Shown in pieces: positions 1 to 7,226 of a stretch of 64,000 bases of DNA. Source of the DNA: Candidatus Nanohaloarchaea archaeon (GTDB lineage: Archaea; Nanohalarchaeota; Nanosalinia; Nanosalinales; Nanosalinaceae); the NCBI GenBank assembly GCA_013343275.1, contig CP046106.1:806001-870000 (forward strand). Reading direction: 5' to 3'. Both the position numbers and the translations under genes were made by a program. Under the pieces are notes generated by a model. The model saw only the letters and a program-made list of their open reading frames with translations, was not told the origin of the DNA and made no database searches. Each line of letters begins with the position of its first letter. Position 1 is the stretch's first letter.

Positions 1-558
1 CAGCATGTAAAAGATAAACTAGTGTCAGCAAATCTGGCCTCAGAACTTAGAGAAGAGCTAGGAACCAGAAACCTCAATCTCAAAGTAGGAGACAGAGTAG
101 AGATCATGAGAGGCGACGACAAAGGAACTTCCGGAGTAATCAGCAGCATCGACAGAGAGAACGGAACAGTAACAGTAAACGGCGTAGAGAACGAACGTAC
201 AGATGGCACATCCAGAGAAAAAACACTACAGCCATCCAACCTCCAGATCCAGGCACTCAACCTCGAAAACGTCTCAAGAATCGAAGCCTACGATGTAGAA
301 GATACAGAAGCAATCGAAGTAGATGAAGAAGAACTAGAGGAACTTGAGGAAGAAGAGGAAGAAAATGCAATGATGCAGCAAATGCAGGGCGGAGGAGAAG
401 CCGCAGACATCAGTGAAGAAGAACTCGAAGAGATTGAAGAAGAAATAGAAGAAGAGGAAACTGAAGCTGAAGAAGAGAAAGACACCGAATCCGAAGAGGA
501 TTCAGACGAAACCACAGAAGAATCCGATGAAGAATCGGAAGAGAAAGGTGAGCAATAA
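1..558 (+). CDS. rpl24: 50S ribosomal protein uL24 (5' truncated by window edge)
   Basis: Large-subunit protein that binds 23S rRNA during assembly. The frame is open from base 1, and the codons before the GTG at 22 (QHVKDKLVSA) match the conserved archaeal L24 segment just upstream of LASELREE. The true start is therefore left of the window and the GTG is internal. A KOW-type core (KVGDRVEIMRGDDKG) is followed by a C-terminal extension of about 80 residues made almost entirely of Glu/Asp, with one Met/Gln/Gly-rich break. Archaeal L24 is usually near 120 residues, so this tail is unusual. It is the first visible gene of the spc-type operon, and eS4 follows directly. Confidence 0.93.
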   Translation, partial: QHVKDKLVSANLASELREELGTRNLNLKVGDRVEIMRGDDKGTSGVISSIDRENGTVTVNGVENERTDGTSREKTLQPSNLQIQALNLENVSRIEAYDVEDTEAIEVDEEELEELEEEEEENAMMQQMQGGGEAADISEEELEEIEEEIEEEETEAEEEKDTESEEDSDETTEESDEESEEKGEQ

Positions 559-1215
559 ATGGGATTCCAAAAACGACTATCAGCACCAAAACACTATCCT
601 ATCGACAGGAAAAACAACTCTTACGTAGTAGAACTCAAAGGTTCAAGAAGCAAAGACCAGGCTATTCCAACAGCACTATTCCTTAGAGATGTGCTTGGAT
701 ACGCAGACACAGTAAGCGAAGCCAAGAAAATAGTAAACGATGGCAAAGTCCAGAGAAACGGCGACACAGTAAGAGATATCAAAGAAGGCCTAGGAGTACT
801 CGACGTAGTCGAAGTAGACGGCCTCGAAGAGACATACAGAATAGTAAAAGACAGCAAAGGCCTCAAATTCATCGCAGTAGAAGATGACAAGGTCCTTGCC
901 AAGGTAACAGGAAAGAGAGCAGAAGGAGATGAATACGTTTACAGCCTCCACAACGGCGAGAACTACAGAACCAAAGATGAGTTCGAAGTTCAGAGCTCAC
1001 TGATCTTCAACGGAGGAGTCAAGGAAGTACCTCTTGAAGAAGGCGCAGAGGTTCTAATTACAGGAGGCCAGCACGCAGGAGAAACTGCAGAGCTAGTAGA
1101 AGTTAACAGAAGTGGCCTCAAAACCTCAACAGCAACAGTTGAAGAAGCCGACAGACAGTTCGATACACGGCTTGAAAACATTGTAGCAGTTGAAGACGTC
1201 AAGGTGACAGAATAA
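559..1215 (+). CDS. rps4e: 30S ribosomal protein eS4
   Basis: Archaeal/eukaryotic small-subunit protein S4e, 218 residues. It opens with the family-typical GFQKRLSAPKHYPIDRK and continues through an S4-like RNA-binding segment (around 40-90) and a central eS4 domain with a KOW-like stretch near 155-190 (EVLITGGQHAGETAELVEV). The ATG directly follows the uL24 stop. The GGTGAGCAA at 546-554, just upstream, is a good Shine-Dalgarno site. Length and position between uL24 and uL5 are canonical for archaea. Confidence 0.96.
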   Translation: MGFQKRLSAPKHYPIDRKNNSYVVELKGSRSKDQAIPTALFLRDVLGYADTVSEAKKIVNDGKVQRNGDTVRDIKEGLGVLDVVEVDGLEETYRIVKDSKGLKFIAVEDDKVLAKVTGKRAEGDEYVYSLHNGENYRTKDEFEVQSSLIFNGGVKEVPLEEGAEVLITGGQHAGETAELVEVNRSGLKTSTATVEEADRQFDTRLENIVAVEDVKVTE

Positions 1216-1727
1216 TGACTAACGAGATGAAGCAGATAGAGATTGCAAAAATAACAGTAAATACCTCGGCTGGAGAGGTAGGAGACGAAGTAGAGAAAGG
1301 ATTTACACTTCTCGAAAAGCTTACCGGGAAGCAGCCGGTCAGAACATCCTCGAAAGACGCATCCAAAACGTTCGGACTGAGAGAAGGCCTGAACATTGGA
1401 GCAAAAGTAACACTTCGAGGAGAAGAAGCAAGAGAGTTCCTGGAAAAAGTACTACCTGCGGCAGACAACCAGATCTCTGCAGAATCATTCGACGGAAACG
1501 GAAACTTCGCATTCGGAATTGGAGAATACATCGATGTACCAGGAATGGACTATGATGCCGATATCGGCATGAAAGGATTCGAGGTAGTGGTCAACCTGGA
1601 GAGACCAGGATACAGAGTAAAGCGGAGAGATCACAAACCGGATGAAATCGGCAAAGACCACAAAGTCGATGACGAAGAAGCCAAGGACTTCGTCGAAGAA
1701 GAACTTGGAGCAGAGGTGGTAGAATAA
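1215..1727 (+). CDS. rpl5: 50S ribosomal protein uL5
   Basis: uL5, 170 residues, contacts 5S rRNA and P-site tRNA in the central protuberance. Family landmarks include IAKITVNTSAGE near the N-terminus, TGKQPVRTSSK, GLREGLNIGAKVTLRG and the C-terminal FEVVVNLERPGYRVKRR. The ATG overlaps the eS4 stop by one base (TAATG), with GGTGA 8 bp upstream. The C-terminus is more acidic than in mesophilic homologues, in line with the rest of the operon. Confidence 0.96.
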   Translation: MTNEMKQIEIAKITVNTSAGEVGDEVEKGFTLLEKLTGKQPVRTSSKDASKTFGLREGLNIGAKVTLRGEEAREFLEKVLPAADNQISAESFDGNGNFAFGIGEYIDVPGMDYDADIGMKGFEVVVNLERPGYRVKRRDHKPDEIGKDHKVDDEEAKDFVEEELGAEVVE

Positions 1728-1786
1728 TGATTAGAAATTCGGAGAATTTCATGATCACGCAGAAAACACGAGGTGTTTTCGAGTGA
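1727..1786 (+). CDS. 19-codon mini-gene linking uL5 and uS14
   Basis: A short frame runs from an ATG overlapping the uL5 stop (TAATG) to a TGA overlapping the uS14 start (GTGA). The predicted peptide is [25 protein letters not shown] motif at 1716-1720 lies at Shine-Dalgarno distance. The uS14 GTG has no site of its own because a hairpin ends 2 bases before it. The same arrangement occurs before uL30, with a peptide also ending TGVFE, and before Top6A. It may be a leader peptide coupling translation of uL5 and uS14, or only the reading-through of an inserted repeat. No family is recognised. Confidence 0.45.
   Translation: MIRNSENFMITQKTRGVFE
1734..1785 (+). repeat. Dual-hairpin element, copy A
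   Basis: Two perfect inverted repeats stand in tandem. GAAATTC (1734-1740) pairs with GAATTTC (1744-1750) across a 3-nt loop. After the spacer ATGATCACGCA, GAAAACAC (1762-1769) pairs with GTGTTTTC (1773-1780), again with a 3-nt loop. The sequence GAGTG containing the uS14 start follows at once. Copies at 4914 and 55332 keep the layout, the TGA..GCA spacer and the terminal GARTG, while the stem sequences differ but remain self-complementary. Confidence 0.75.
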
Positions 1787-2007
1787 GCTACGAAGCAGTA
1801 CTGGAACAGATCAAACACAAGAAAGGAAAAAGACAGAAATTCGAGAAACACAACGCTCCAAAGGAAAGAGACTACGGAAAATCCAAGAAAGAATGCAGAA
1901 GATGCGGAAGAACAGGTAGAGGAGTCATCAGCAAATACGATCTCAACTACTGCAGACAGTGCTTCCGTGAAATCGCAGAAGAACTCGGATTCGAACAGCT
2001 CAACTAG
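1783..2007 (+). CDS. rps14: 30S ribosomal protein uS14 with N-terminal extension
   Basis: Zinc-binding uS14 of the small-subunit head. The zinc site is the CRRC...CRQC pair, followed by the family signature [14 protein letters not shown] at the C-terminus. At 74 residues it is about 20 longer than usual archaeal uS14 because of a Lys-rich N-terminal extension ([20 protein letters not shown]). The GTG at 1783 is the only usable start in this frame and overlaps the stop of the preceding 19-codon mini-gene (GTGA). Its own Shine-Dalgarno region is occupied by a hairpin, so translation probably depends on coupling. Confidence 0.92.
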   Translation: MSYEAVLEQIKHKKGKRQKFEKHNAPKERDYGKSKKECRRCGRTGRGVISKYDLNYCRQCFREIAEELGFEQLN

Positions 2008-2409
2008 GTGACAAAGAAAATGCAGCAAGATACATTCAGCGACGCAATGTCCTCCATCAACAACGCAGTAGATGCAGGCAACGAATACGCAACAATCAGT
2101 CCAACAAGCAGCCTGGTCAAGAACCTACTGCTTAAGCTACAGGAACTGGAATACATCGGCGTTTTCGAATATGTAGAAGACGGCCAGGGAGGCAAATTCC
2201 GAGTAGAAGTCAAAAACCAGGTAAACGAATGCCAGTCCGTAAAACCACGGTTCTCCGTACAGAACGAAGAATACGAGAAATGGGCCAAGAGATACCTACC
2301 GGCTCAAGGATTCGGAGAGCTACTGGTAACCACAAGCCACGGCCTCATGACACACTACGAGGCCCGTGAAGAAGGAATCGGCGGAAAACTACTAGGTTAC
2401 GTCTACTGA
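2008..2409 (+). CDS. rps8: 30S ribosomal protein uS8
   Basis: uS8, 133 residues, a primary 16S rRNA binder. Recognisable segments are DAMSSINNAVDAG, LQELEYIGVFEYVEDG and the C-terminal LLVTTSHGLMTHYEAREEGIGGKLLGYVY, which carries the conserved STSxGxMTHxEA-type signature. GTG is the start and abuts the uS14 stop with no gap, indicating coupled translation within the operon. Confidence 0.95.
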   Translation: MTKKMQQDTFSDAMSSINNAVDAGNEYATISPTSSLVKNLLLKLQELEYIGVFEYVEDGQGGKFRVEVKNQVNECQSVKPRFSVQNEEYEKWAKRYLPAQGFGELLVTTSHGLMTHYEAREEGIGGKLLGYVY

Positions 2410-2424
2410 AGGTGAACAAGAAAA

Positions 2425-2958
2425 ATGACAGAACTAACATACGAGCTACCAGAAGGATTCGACGTAGAATACACAGATGACGGAGTCCTAAAGGTAGAAG
2501 GAAACGGAGAAGAAACAGAGAAGCAAATCCAGCACTCGCTGGTAGAAGTAGAAGTAGACGGAGATACAGTAAAGTTCACGCCACTAAGAGAGAAGAAAGA
2601 TATAGTCAGCGTGGCAAAGACATTTAGATCCCACCTAGAAAACATGGTAGAAGGCCTGCAGAACTCGCATGTCTACCATCTAAAAGGAGTATACGCACAC
2701 TTCCCGATGACAATCAAGAAGGAAGGCGATGAAGTAGTAGTCGAGAACTTCATGGGAGAAAGACACCCAAGAAGAGCAGACATCATGGAAGGCGTAGACG
2801 TAAACGTAGACGGCGACGAAATCACAGTAAAAGGCCCTAACAAGGATAAGGTAAGTCAGACAGCAGCACGGATCGAACAGCTTTCCCGCAAAGGAAACCG
2901 CGATCCACGTACTTTCCAGGACGGAATCTACATAACAGAGGTGACTCGAAGTGAGTAA
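2425..2958 (+). CDS. rpl6: 50S ribosomal protein uL6
   Basis: uL6, 177 residues, two-domain protein near the sarcin-ricin loop. The N-terminal domain has the VEVDGDTVKFTPL pattern and the C-terminal domain ends with RDPRTFQDGIYITEVTR, typical of archaeal L6. GGTGA stands about 10 bp before the ATG. The 3' end overlaps the eL32 start by 8 bp. Confidence 0.95.
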   Translation: MTELTYELPEGFDVEYTDDGVLKVEGNGEETEKQIQHSLVEVEVDGDTVKFTPLREKKDIVSVAKTFRSHLENMVEGLQNSHVYHLKGVYAHFPMTIKKEGDEVVVENFMGERHPRRADIMEGVDVNVDGDEITVKGPNKDKVSQTAARIEQLSRKGNRDPRTFQDGIYITEVTRSE

Positions 2959-3286
2959 AGACTTCAAAAGACAGGAAACACACAAGAGAAACAGAGTAAA
3001 GAGCTCATGGAGAAAGCCTATCGGCCACCACTCCAATGCACGGCTCAAGAAGAAAAGCGCCCAGAAAATGCCAAAGGCAGGATTCAGAACGCCTAAGGAA
3101 GATAGAGGCAAACACCCTTCAGGATACGAAGAAGTACTTGTACACAATACTGACGATCTTGAGGAAGTAGATTCAGAGACCGAAGCTGCACGGATCGGCT
3201 CCACAGTAGGAGGCCGCAAAAGAGAACAGATAATCGAGAAAGCAGACGATCTTGAAATCAAAGTACTGAACAGAGGTGAAGAATAA
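2951..3286 (+). CDS. rpl32e: 50S ribosomal protein eL32
   Basis: Archaeal/eukaryotic L32e, 111 residues. The family core is visible as SSWRKPIGHHSNARLKKK, KAGFRTPKEDRGKHPSGYEEVLVHN and GSTVGGRKREQIIEKA. The GTG start lies 8 bp inside uL6 and is preceded by GGTGA within the uL6 coding region. Position between uL6 and eL19 is canonical and found only in archaea. Confidence 0.95.
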   Translation: MSKDFKRQETHKRNRVKSSWRKPIGHHSNARLKKKSAQKMPKAGFRTPKEDRGKHPSGYEEVLVHNTDDLEEVDSETEAARIGSTVGGRKREQIIEKADDLEIKVLNRGEE

Positions 3287-3726
3287 TGGATCTAAAAAAC
3301 CAGAGAAGAATGGCAGCAGACATCATGGATGTCGGAGAAGACCGCGTATGGATCGATCCTGACAACCAGGAGAAAGTAGATGAAGCAATTACACGTCAGG
3401 ATATCAGAAACCTGATCGAAGGAGACACCATTCAGAAGAAAGAAAAGAAAGGAACAAGCAAAGGCCGAGCACGAGAGAAAAAGAAGCAGAAGAAGAAAGG
3501 ACGCAGGAAAGGCCAGGGCAGCAGACAGGGAAAGAAAGGAGCCCGTAAATCCGACAAGAAGAAATGGATGGAAAATATTCGAGCAATCCGATCAGAGCTC
3601 AAAGAAATGAGAGATAACGAAGAAATTACACAGGAACAGTACAGAGACCTGTACGACAGAGCAAAGGGAGGATTCTTTAGAGACACAAAACACCTCAAAA
3701 ACTACGTAGAGAACAAAATGGAGTGA
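3286..3726 (+). CDS. rpl19e: 50S ribosomal protein eL19
   Basis: L19e, 146 residues: DLKNQRRMAADIMDVGEDRVWID at the N-terminus, a very basic linker (about residues 50-85, mainly Lys/Arg/Gly), and the C-terminal helix GGFFRDTKHLKNYVE. It starts on an ATG overlapping the eL32 stop (TAATG) with GGTGA 8 bp upstream. The basic core contrasts with the acidic termini of neighbouring ribosomal proteins. Confidence 0.95.
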   Translation: MDLKNQRRMAADIMDVGEDRVWIDPDNQEKVDEAITRQDIRNLIEGDTIQKKEKKGTSKGRAREKKKQKKKGRRKGQGSRQGKKGARKSDKKKWMENIRAIRSELKEMRDNEEITQEQYRDLYDRAKGGFFRDTKHLKNYVENKME

Positions 3727-3731
3727 GTACA

Positions 3732-4241
3732 ATGGCAGAGACATCAAATTACAAAGTACCTTTCAGAAGGAGAAGAGAACAGAAAACAGACTATGAACAA
3801 CGGCTGAAGCTGGTTAAATCTGGAAAACCACGAGCAGTAGTAAGAACAAGCAACCAGCACACAAGATCACACCTTGCACACTACAAGCGAGAAGGTGACG
3901 TAAACGAGGCCCAGACACTCAGCAAAGAACTAGAAGAATACGGCTGGGAACATAACACAGGCAACCTGCCAGCAGCATACCTGACAGGATACCTGACAGC
4001 CAAAAAAGCAGACTCAGAAGAAGCAATCCTCGACATAGGTCTCAGGGAACAGAAAACAGGAGGCCGAATCTTCGCAGCAGTAAAAGGAATGAGAGACGCA
4101 GGCCTTGAAGTACCTGCAGGAGAAGAAGTATTCCCTGCTGAAGGAAGAATTAGAGGAGAACACATCGAAGAAATGAAAGAAGACTCAAACATTACAGAAA
4201 ACTTTGAAGAAGTCAAAGAAAACATCGAAGGTGAATTTTAA
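3732..4241 (+). CDS. rpl18: 50S ribosomal protein uL18
   Basis: uL18, 169 residues from the chosen ATG, binds 5S rRNA. The N-terminus NYKVPFRRRREQKTDYEQRLKLV and the later YLTGYLTAKKA and LDIGLREQKTGGRIFAAVKG are diagnostic. A GTG at 3723 overlapping the eL19 stop would add three residues. The ATG at 3732 is preferred because GGAGTGAG lies 6 bp before it and family members begin near this point. The C-terminus is rich in Glu. Confidence 0.95.
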   Translation: MAETSNYKVPFRRRREQKTDYEQRLKLVKSGKPRAVVRTSNQHTRSHLAHYKREGDVNEAQTLSKELEEYGWEHNTGNLPAAYLTGYLTAKKADSEEAILDIGLREQKTGGRIFAAVKGMRDAGLEVPAGEEVFPAEGRIRGEHIEEMKEDSNITENFEEVKENIEGEF

Positions 4242-4912
4242 TGGCAGAACAGGAAATAGAAGAAGAAATCTGGACTCCAAAGACAAAACTCGGTAGAGCA
4301 GTGGCCAACGGCCAGATCACAACTATTGAACAGGCTCTAGACCATGAAAGACCGATCATGGAGCCAGAGATCGTCGACCAGCTGACAGATCTGGATGAAG
4401 AAGTAATGCTTATCGGAGGAACTCCGGGAAAGGGAGGCGGAAAAAGAAGAACAGTCTCCAAGAGAACAGCAAGAATGCACAAGTCAGGCGCAAGGTACAG
4501 TTCCAACGCAATGACAGTACTAGGAAACCGTAACGGAGTAATAGGACTAGGCGTAGGAGAATCAGACGATACACGAGCGGCAATCGACGACGCAAATAGA
4601 AACGCCAAGCTTAACCTGATCAAAGTACCTAGAGGAAACGGATCATGGGAGGACAAAGGAGATCACAAGGCCTCCATCCCATTCCAGGTAGAAGGAAAGT
4701 CAGGATCTGTAACAGTAGAGCTTAAACCTGCTCCAAGAGGAACAGGCCTAGTCGCATCCGACGACGTCAAGAAAGTAATGGAGCTCGCAGGAATCGACAA
4801 CATCTGGGTCAAATCCAGAGGAACAACAAGAACACGAGAGAACCTGATCAGAGCAACATTCAACGCTCTGGAGAAACTCTCCGAATATCAGCATGATGGT
4901 GACAACCAATGA
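4241..4912 (+). CDS. rps5: 30S ribosomal protein uS5
   Basis: uS5, 223 residues, part of the decoding-accuracy centre at the mRNA entry. It has a double-stranded-RNA-binding-like N-domain (GGKRRTVSKRTARMHKSGARYSS, then NGVIGLGVGESDDTRAAIDDANRNAKLNL) and a C-domain with VELKPAPRGTGLVASDDVKKVMELAGI. The start overlaps the uL18 stop and has GGTGA 8 bp upstream. The archaeal-specific N-terminal helix (EQEIEEEIWTPKTKLGRAV) is present. Confidence 0.96.
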   Translation: MAEQEIEEEIWTPKTKLGRAVANGQITTIEQALDHERPIMEPEIVDQLTDLDEEVMLIGGTPGKGGGKRRTVSKRTARMHKSGARYSSNAMTVLGNRNGVIGLGVGESDDTRAAIDDANRNAKLNLIKVPRGNGSWEDKGDHKASIPFQVEGKSGSVTVELKPAPRGTGLVASDDVKKVMELAGIDNIWVKSRGTTRTRENLIRATFNALEKLSEYQHDGDNQ

Positions 4913-4962
4913 TGAAAATCGCAGATTTTCGTGATGCAGAAAACACAGGTGTTTTCGAATGA
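4909..4962 (+). CDS. 17-codon mini-gene linking uS5 and uL30
   Basis: The frame opens with an ATG overlapping the uS5 stop (ATGA) and closes with a TGA overlapping the uL30 start (ATGA), giving MMKIADFRDAENTGVFE. GGTGA lies 6-10 bp upstream. The uL30 ATG has no separate Shine-Dalgarno site. The peptide resembles the one before uS14 (ending GVFE) and the one before Top6A (starting MKIKDF). The DNA forms two hairpins, so coding and structural readings coexist. Confidence 0.45.
   Translation: MMKIADFRDAENTGVFE
4914..4961 (+). repeat. Dual-hairpin element, copy B
   Basis: GAAAATC (4914-4920) and GATTTTC (4924-4930) form the first hairpin with loop GCA. The spacer GTGATGCA follows, then GAAAACAC (4939-4946) and GTGTTTTC (4949-4956) form the second with a 2-nt spacer. 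GAATG, containing the uL30 start, follows immediately. Organisation matches copies A and D, and the first stem differs in sequence from copy A but remains perfectly paired. Confidence 0.75.
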
Positions 4963-5306
4963 TTGCAGCAATCAGAGTAAGAGGAGACGTCGACGCAAGC
5001 GACAAAGCAAGTGCAACACTTCAGAACATGAACCTTGAAAGGAGAAATCAGTGCGTAGTATACGAGGACACTGATTCGATTCGAGGAATGCTGAACAAGG
5101 CCAAAGACTACATCACATATGGCCAGGTATCTGATGAAGCGCTTGAACTGCTTGAAGAAAGGAAAGGATCAGAAATTGAATCTGGCGATGTAATTAATCT
5201 AACACCTCCAAGCAGAGGTTATAAGGATACGAAGAGAAATGTAAATCAGGGCGGAAGCCTTGGTGAAAGAGAAAACCTAGATAACCTGATCGAGAAAATG
5301 GTGTAA
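4959..5306 (+). CDS. rpl30: 50S ribosomal protein uL30 (short form)
   Basis: uL30, 115 residues. The N-terminal strand IAAIRVRGDVDASDKASATLQNMNLERRNQCVVYEDT is the archaeal L30 pattern, and the C-terminal LTPPSRGYKDTKRNVNQGGSLGERENLDNLIEKMV matches the archaeal-specific C-terminal domain. Typical archaeal L30 is about 150 residues, so the middle is shortened. The start is the ATG directly following hairpin element B. Confidence 0.92.
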   Translation: MIAAIRVRGDVDASDKASATLQNMNLERRNQCVVYEDTDSIRGMLNKAKDYITYGQVSDEALELLEERKGSEIESGDVINLTPPSRGYKDTKRNVNQGGSLGERENLDNLIEKMV

Positions 5307-5339
5307 AGGCCTTTTCTCAAATTTTAAGGTGAACTATCA

Positions 5340-5765
5340 ATGACAAAGAGAAGATCCAAGAAGAATAAGTCCGGAAGCAACGGTTACGGAAGCTCCAAGA
5401 AGAACCGTGGAGCAGGAAGCCGTGGTGGAAGAGGTAAAGCAGGAACAGGAAAGAAAGCAAATCACGAAAAAATGACTGAAGATGGAGTCCATGAGCTAGG
5501 AGAAGAAGGATTTACTCCACACGGCTCCACAGAACAGAACGGAATCAACCTCAAGGACATCGATCAGCGGATCGAAGAGTTCGTCGAACAGGGAGTAGCA
5601 GAAGAAACCGATGATGGCTACATCTTCCACGCCGACGAAGCAGGATACGACAAAGTCCTTGGAAGCGGAAAGCTCTTCAAGGACATCGAAGTCCACGCGG
5701 AAGATTTCTCAGACTCCGCCAAAAGAAAGATTGAAGAATCAGGACAGGAAGCCGTAGAGGAATAA
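5340..5765 (+). CDS. rpl15: 50S ribosomal protein uL15
   Basis: uL15, 141 residues. The glycine/basic N-terminal tail (GSNGYGSSKKNRGAGSRGGRG) reaches into 23S rRNA, and NHEKMTEDGVHELGEEGFTPHG matches archaeal L15. The C-terminal domain (YDKVLGSGKLFKDIEVHAEDFSDSAKRKIE) is strongly acidic. AAGGTGA precedes the ATG by 7-8 bp. The usual neighbour secY starts 4 bp after the stop. Confidence 0.94.
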   Translation: MTKRRSKKNKSGSNGYGSSKKNRGAGSRGGRGKAGTGKKANHEKMTEDGVHELGEEGFTPHGSTEQNGINLKDIDQRIEEFVEQGVAEETDDGYIFHADEAGYDKVLGSGKLFKDIEVHAEDFSDSAKRKIEESGQEAVEE

Positions 5766-5769
5766 CAAA

Positions 5770-7164
5770 ATGTCTTGGATTGTCCAGGCCGCAGGCTATC
5801 TGCCAAGCGTTAAAGAACCCGAAAAAGAACAGTCGCTGAAGCAGATGCTGACCTGGACAGGTATAGTCCTCGTCCTGTACTTCATCCTAGGCTCCATCAA
5901 CCTGTACGGAGCAAACGCAGGCGCAGTAGAACAGGCCCTGCAGACACTACAGACATACCAGACCATTCTAGGAGCACAGATCGGCTCCATAATTACACTC
6001 GGAATCGGCCCAATCGTAACATCCTCCATCATACTGCAGATGCTGGTAGGATCAGAACTACTACCATGGAACACCAATAATGAAGAAGGAAAACAGAAAT
6101 TCCAGGCAGCACAGAAACTAATGGCCTACGCACTGACAATAGTACAGGCCTTCGGATACGTACTTAGCGGAACATTCGGAAACGTAGCAGGAGACCCACA
6201 GCTCATACTACTCCTCGCAGGCCAGATCACGCTCGGAGGATGGCTGATCATCATGATGGACGACCTCGTCCAGAAATGGGGATTCGGATCAGGAACAGGC
6301 CTATTCATCGCAGCAGGAGTATCCAGACAGGTATACATCACAATACTCTCCCCACTGGTAACACCTGAAAACCAGCTATTCTGGACAACAGGAGGAAACC
6401 CGGTCGGAAAACTATTCGTATTCGCACAGACACAGGACTTCACAGCACTAATCCCAATACTCTCAACAATCCTCGTATTCTCCGCAGTAGTATACATGCA
6501 GTCAATGCGTGTAGAAATACCGCTGACATTCGGAAACGTAAGAGGATTTGGACAGAAATGGCCTCTCAAATTCCTATACACATCCAACATGCCGGTAATC
6601 CTGATCGCAGCACTAGTATCAAACATACAGATCGTAGGAACAACACTGGCAGGTCCAGACGGCCAGAGCATCCTCGGAAGCTTCAGCGCACAGGGACAGG
6701 CCCAAGCAGGCCTCGTATACTGGCTTCAAGCACCTGTACAGGTATTCCAGAGCCTGATCACGTCAGGCCTACAGGGAGTAACACCGATGGATATATTCCA
6801 TATATTCTTCTACATCTCAGTGTACGCCTTCGGATCAGTACTGTTCAGCATCTTCTGGATGAAGACCAGCGGACAGGACGCCGATTCAGTTGCGGAACAG
6901 ATACAGGACACAGGTATGAAAGTACCAGGATTCCGAAAAGACAAACGAGTGATCAAGAAAGTACTCAACCGTTACATCCCAGGCCTCACAGTCCTTTCAG
7001 GATTCTCGGTAGGCCTGCTCGCAGCACTCGCAAACATGACACAGGCTGCAGGAGGAGGAACAGGAATCCTCTTGACAGTCATGATCCTCTACCAGCTATA
7101 CGAACAACTGGCACAGAAACACATGGAAGAACTTCACCCGGCAATGAAGGACTTCATCTCCTGA
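5770..7164 (+). CDS. secY: Protein translocase subunit SecY
   Basis: Central pore of the Sec translocon, 464 residues, predicted about ten transmembrane helices. Diagnostic segments are the LPSVKEPEKEQSLKQ cytosolic N-terminus, TM2 with ITLGIGPIVTSSIILQML, GFGSGTGLFIAAGV, and the C-terminal TGILLTVMILYQLYEQLAQ. It sits at the end of the ribosomal operon as in most archaea and is the likely exit route for the many signal-peptide and lipoprotein genes in this window. No adk follows, unlike in many other archaea. Confidence 0.96.
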   Translation: MSWIVQAAGYLPSVKEPEKEQSLKQMLTWTGIVLVLYFILGSINLYGANAGAVEQALQTLQTYQTILGAQIGSIITLGIGPIVTSSIILQMLVGSELLPWNTNNEEGKQKFQAAQKLMAYALTIVQAFGYVLSGTFGNVAGDPQLILLLAGQITLGGWLIIMMDDLVQKWGFGSGTGLFIAAGVSRQVYITILSPLVTPENQLFWTTGGNPVGKLFVFAQTQDFTALIPILSTILVFSAVVYMQSMRVEIPLTFGNVRGFGQKWPLKFLYTSNMPVILIAALVSNIQIVGTTLAGPDGQSILGSFSAQGQAQAGLVYWLQAPVQVFQSLITSGLQGVTPMDIFHIFFYISVYAFGSVLFSIFWMKTSGQDADSVAEQIQDTGMKVPGFRKDKRVIKKVLNRYIPGLTVLSGFSVGLLAALANMTQAAGGGTGILLTVMILYQLYEQLAQKHMEELHPAMKDFIS

Positions 7165-7226
7165 AAAACCCTCTTTTCCTTTACCCTTTAATCCCTCCGA
7201 ACCAAAAACAAAAGTGATAACAGAAA

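Noticed and set aside
288-515. Serine-rich frame opposite the acidic tail of uL24
   Set aside because: Poly-Ser is the antisense reading of GAA/GAG-rich coding DNA; no start context.
6558-7217. Long open frame overlapping secY in another phase
   Set aside because: secY is unmistakable in the other frame. The alternative reads as Arg/Pro/Thr-rich sequence produced by codon bias.
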